Assembly: GCA_046262515.1 (NCBI GenBank)
Contig: JBHEMP010000130.1
Coordinates: 1 to 38,587 of the forward strand
DNA: 38,587 nt
Origin: JAXDLW01 sp046262515
GTDB lineage: Bacteria; Chloroflexota; Dormibacteria; DASZGP01
Direction of reading: 5' to 3'
Part shown: one piece after another, positions 36,944-38,587 of the stretch
Numbering within the stretch: position 1 is the stretch's first letter
Layout: each line of letters opens with the position of its first letter
The notes under the pieces: model-generated
What the model was told of the DNA's origin: nothing
The model's database searches: none
What the model saw: only the letters and a program-made list of their open reading frames with translations
Program-made: the position numbers and the translations under genes

Positions 36944-38587
36944 AGGTCCAGGCGAGCCGCCCCGTCACGGTCCGCGACGCGGGCCGTCTCCTCGTCCTTG
37001 ATCACGTGGAGGAGGGCGTTGATCAGGGCCAGGTGGGTGAAGGCCTGCGGAAAGTTGCCGAGGTGGCGTCCCGTCTTGCCGTCGATCTCCTCCGCATAGA
37101 GCTCGAGCGGGCTGGCGTACCCCAGGAGTTTTTCGCAAAGGACGCGCGCCGCCTTGCGCTCTCCGATTATGGAAAGGGCGGAGACCAGCCAGAAGGAGCA
37201 GATGGCAAAGCTGCCCTCCTCCCCGATCAGCCCGTCATCCGTCTCCTCGACCCGGTACCGCTGGACCAGGCCGTCCATGCTCAGCTCCTTGCGAATCGCC
37301 ATCACCGTCGCCCGCATGCGCGGGTCGTCAGGGGGGAGGAACCCGAACAGTGGCATCAGCAGGAGCGACGCGTCAAGCGCGGTGGTCCCGTAATGCTGGG
37401 TGAAGACGCCCCGGGCGTCCAGCCCGTTGGCGCAGATGTCGGCGTGGATCTCGTCGGCGCCTGCCTGCCAGGCGGCGGCGGCCTCCCCCTCGTCGCGTAA
37501 CCGCGCCAGCCGGGCTCCCCTCTCAGCCGCCACCCAGCACATCAGTTTCGACGATGTGAAGTGCCGCGGTTCGCCGCGCACCTCCCACATCCCGCAGTCC
37601 GGTTCCCGCCAGTGGGCCAGCGCCTGCTCAACCTGACGTTTCAAAATCGGCCAGAGCCGCTCATCGAGGTGGTCGCGGGAGGTGGCGTGGAGGTAAACGG
37701 CCTCGATCACCGAGCCCCAGACGTCGTTCTGCTGCTGGCGGTACGCATCATTCCCGGTTCGCACCGGCTGCGCGCCCTCATAGCCGGTCAGGTGATCGAG
37801 GACGCGCTCATCGAGGGAGCTTTCCCCGTCGACGCCGTAGACGATCTGCAGGTCCTGGTCGCGCTCGGCTATGTCGGCGATGAAGTAGAAGTAGTCGTTG
37901 GCCTCCCAGTCGAAGCCGAGGTTGTAGAAACCCCACAGGGTCAGCGACGAGTCCCGGATCCAGCTGTAACGGTAGTCCCAGTTGCGCTCGCCGCCGGGGG
38001 TCTCCGGGAGCGAGGTCGTGGCGGCCGCGACCACCGCGCCCGTGTTGGCGTAGGTCAGGCCCTTGAGGGTGAGGGCGCTGCGCTGCAGGAAGCTGCGCCA
38101 GCGGTGGTCGGGAAAGTTTCCCCGGGCCAGCCAGTGCTGCCAGTGATGCGCGGTCCAGACAAGGCGCTCATATGCCTCCTCGTAGGTGCCCGGCGGCTCG
38201 TGCTGGCTCCAGGAAAGAGCACAGAACCGCGACTCGCCGGCCTTCACCAGCGTCCGCGCCATCGCCCGGGGCCCCTCGAACCCGAGCCGCATGTCGGAGG
38301 TCAGCGTCAGCTGCAGCTCCACGCCTTCGGCCGAGACCACGCCCTGGTGGTAACCGCGGTCCGTGTATGCCCAGGTGCCGCGGCTGGCGCCGTATTCGAA
38401 TACCGGCTTGCAATCCATGACCAACTGCACCTCACCCTGGACGCAGCGCACCGTGCGCAGCAGGACGTGGTCGGCGTCGTAGTCGGTTGGCGAGCGCCGG
38501 TATGTCTGAGACCTGTCGCGGTCGTCGTGGTGCCAGCGGCCGATGAGCAGGACATCTCGGACGATGACCCAGCCACCGTTGGCCTCC
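36940..38587 (-). CDS. Glycoside hydrolase family 15 enzyme (glucoamylase/trehalase type), N-terminus outside window
   Basis: GH15 (alpha/alpha)6-barrel hydrolase; bacterial members of this group act on trehalose or alpha-glucans. At least 548 residues are visible. The frame is open to the right edge without a stop, and the segment before residue VRCVQG (WVIVRDVLLIGRWHHDD, PTDYDADHVLLRTV) belongs to the family's N-terminal beta domain. The gene therefore starts beyond the window. Catalytic regions are RYSWIRDSSLTLWGFYNLG, the general acid in CGMWEVRGEPRHFTSSK, and the general base in IGEEGSFAICSFWLVSAL. All appear intact. No signal peptide can be judged. It is convergent with and overlaps the small membrane protein gene by four bases. 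Confidence 0.93.
   Translation of the reverse strand, partial: EANGGWVIVRDVLLIGRWHHDDRDRSQTYRRSPTDYDADHVLLRTVRCVQGEVQLVMDCKPVFEYGASRGTWAYTDRGYHQGVVSAEGVELQLTLTSDMRLGFEGPRAMARTLVKAGESRFCALSWSQHEPPGTYEEAYERLVWTAHHWQHWLARGNFPDHRWRSFLQRSALTLKGLTYANTGAVVAAATTSLPETPGGERNWDYRYSWIRDSSLTLWGFYNLGFDWEANDYFYFIADIAERDQDLQIVYGVDGESSLDERVLDHLTGYEGAQPVRTGNDAYRQQQNDVWGSVIEAVYLHATSRDHLDERLWPILKRQVEQALAHWREPDCGMWEVRGEPRHFTSSKLMCWVAAERGARLARLRDEGEAAAAWQAGADEIHADICANGLDARGVFTQHYGTTALDASLLLMPLFGFLPPDDPRMRATVMAIRKELSMDGLVQRYRVEETDDGLIGEEGSFAICSFWLVSALSIIGERKAARVLCEKLLGYASPLELYAEEIDGKTGRHLGNFPQAFTHLALINALLHVIKDEETARVADRDGAARLDL

Noticed and set aside
1..38587. CRISPR arrays, insertion sequences, prophage or attachment sites
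   Set aside because: No regularly spaced direct repeats, transposase, integrase or flanking inverted repeats seen.

Overview
This is a high-G+C stretch (about two thirds G+C by eye, not computed) of a bacterial chromosome. Genes are tightly packed on both strands, with many GTG and TTG starts. It reads as ordinary chromosome, with no transposase, integrase, phage gene, CRISPR array, rRNA or tRNA that I can recognise. Several things suggest a soil-type, largely uncultured lineage near Actinomycetota or Chloroflexota (Dormibacterota would fit): a class III cyclase fused to a STAND ATPase and TPR repeats, several lipobox lipoproteins with Ser/Pro/Thr-rich linkers, a sortase, FadE-type acyl-CoA dehydrogenase pairs, a GH15 glucoamylase/trehalase, and apparently leaderless transcription. 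That placement is inference; no marker gene settles it.

Layout. 1-7603 (minus strand) is a protein quality-control block: tig, clpP, clpX, then a 1274-residue cyclase-STAND-TPR regulator, then the 5' part of valS, which runs off the left edge. 7650-11078 (plus) holds a three-membrane-segment sortase with a long Ala/Pro-rich head, a Sir2 deacylase and a membrane-anchored NodB-type deacetylase. 11092-13321 (minus) is the ammonium unit amt-glnB plus a small membrane protein. 13394-14161 is a crotonase. 14292-19371 (plus) has lon, a glyoxalase-like protein and an ABC-F ATPase. 19503-20609 is a lipoprotein with two CHRD-like repeats. 20679-22002 (minus) is a small membrane protein followed by an SDR. 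22089-23533 (plus) couples folE to a stand-alone RibD-C/DHFR-fold reductase. 23579-24454 is another lipoprotein, followed by a structured gene-free stretch of about 520 bases.

24974-26375 (minus) is a class I (DhnA-type) fructose-bisphosphate aldolase followed by a small Cys-rich protein. 26428-30604 (plus) is a lipid-degradation operon: two complementary acyl-CoA dehydrogenase subunits, an acyl-CoA synthetase and a small lipoprotein, all close or overlapping. 30671-31910 (minus) is a MaoC-type hydratase followed by an SDR, likely the next steps of the same chemistry. The right end has an acidic small protein, a GGDEF diguanylate cyclase, a DMT exporter, an MFS exporter, a CorA-like protein without the GMN motif, a small membrane protein, and a GH15 enzyme whose N-terminus lies beyond the right edge.

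Three window-wide themes stand out. First, many transcription-unit heads have a TANNNT (or GATACT) hexamer 5-7 bases before the start codon and no Shine-Dalgarno, so leaderless mRNAs look common, while some other genes, chiefly in leadered or intra-operon positions, have clear SD sites. Second, a 29-base imperfect palindrome occurs in three separate intergenic gaps, and twice its last TA is also the TA of a -10 box. Third, several familiar enzymes lack a hallmark residue: PII lacks Tyr51, the CorA-like protein lacks GMN, the NodB protein lacks the second Asp of motif 1, the crotonase lacks the second catalytic Glu, and one acyl-CoA dehydrogenase subunit lacks the catalytic Glu.
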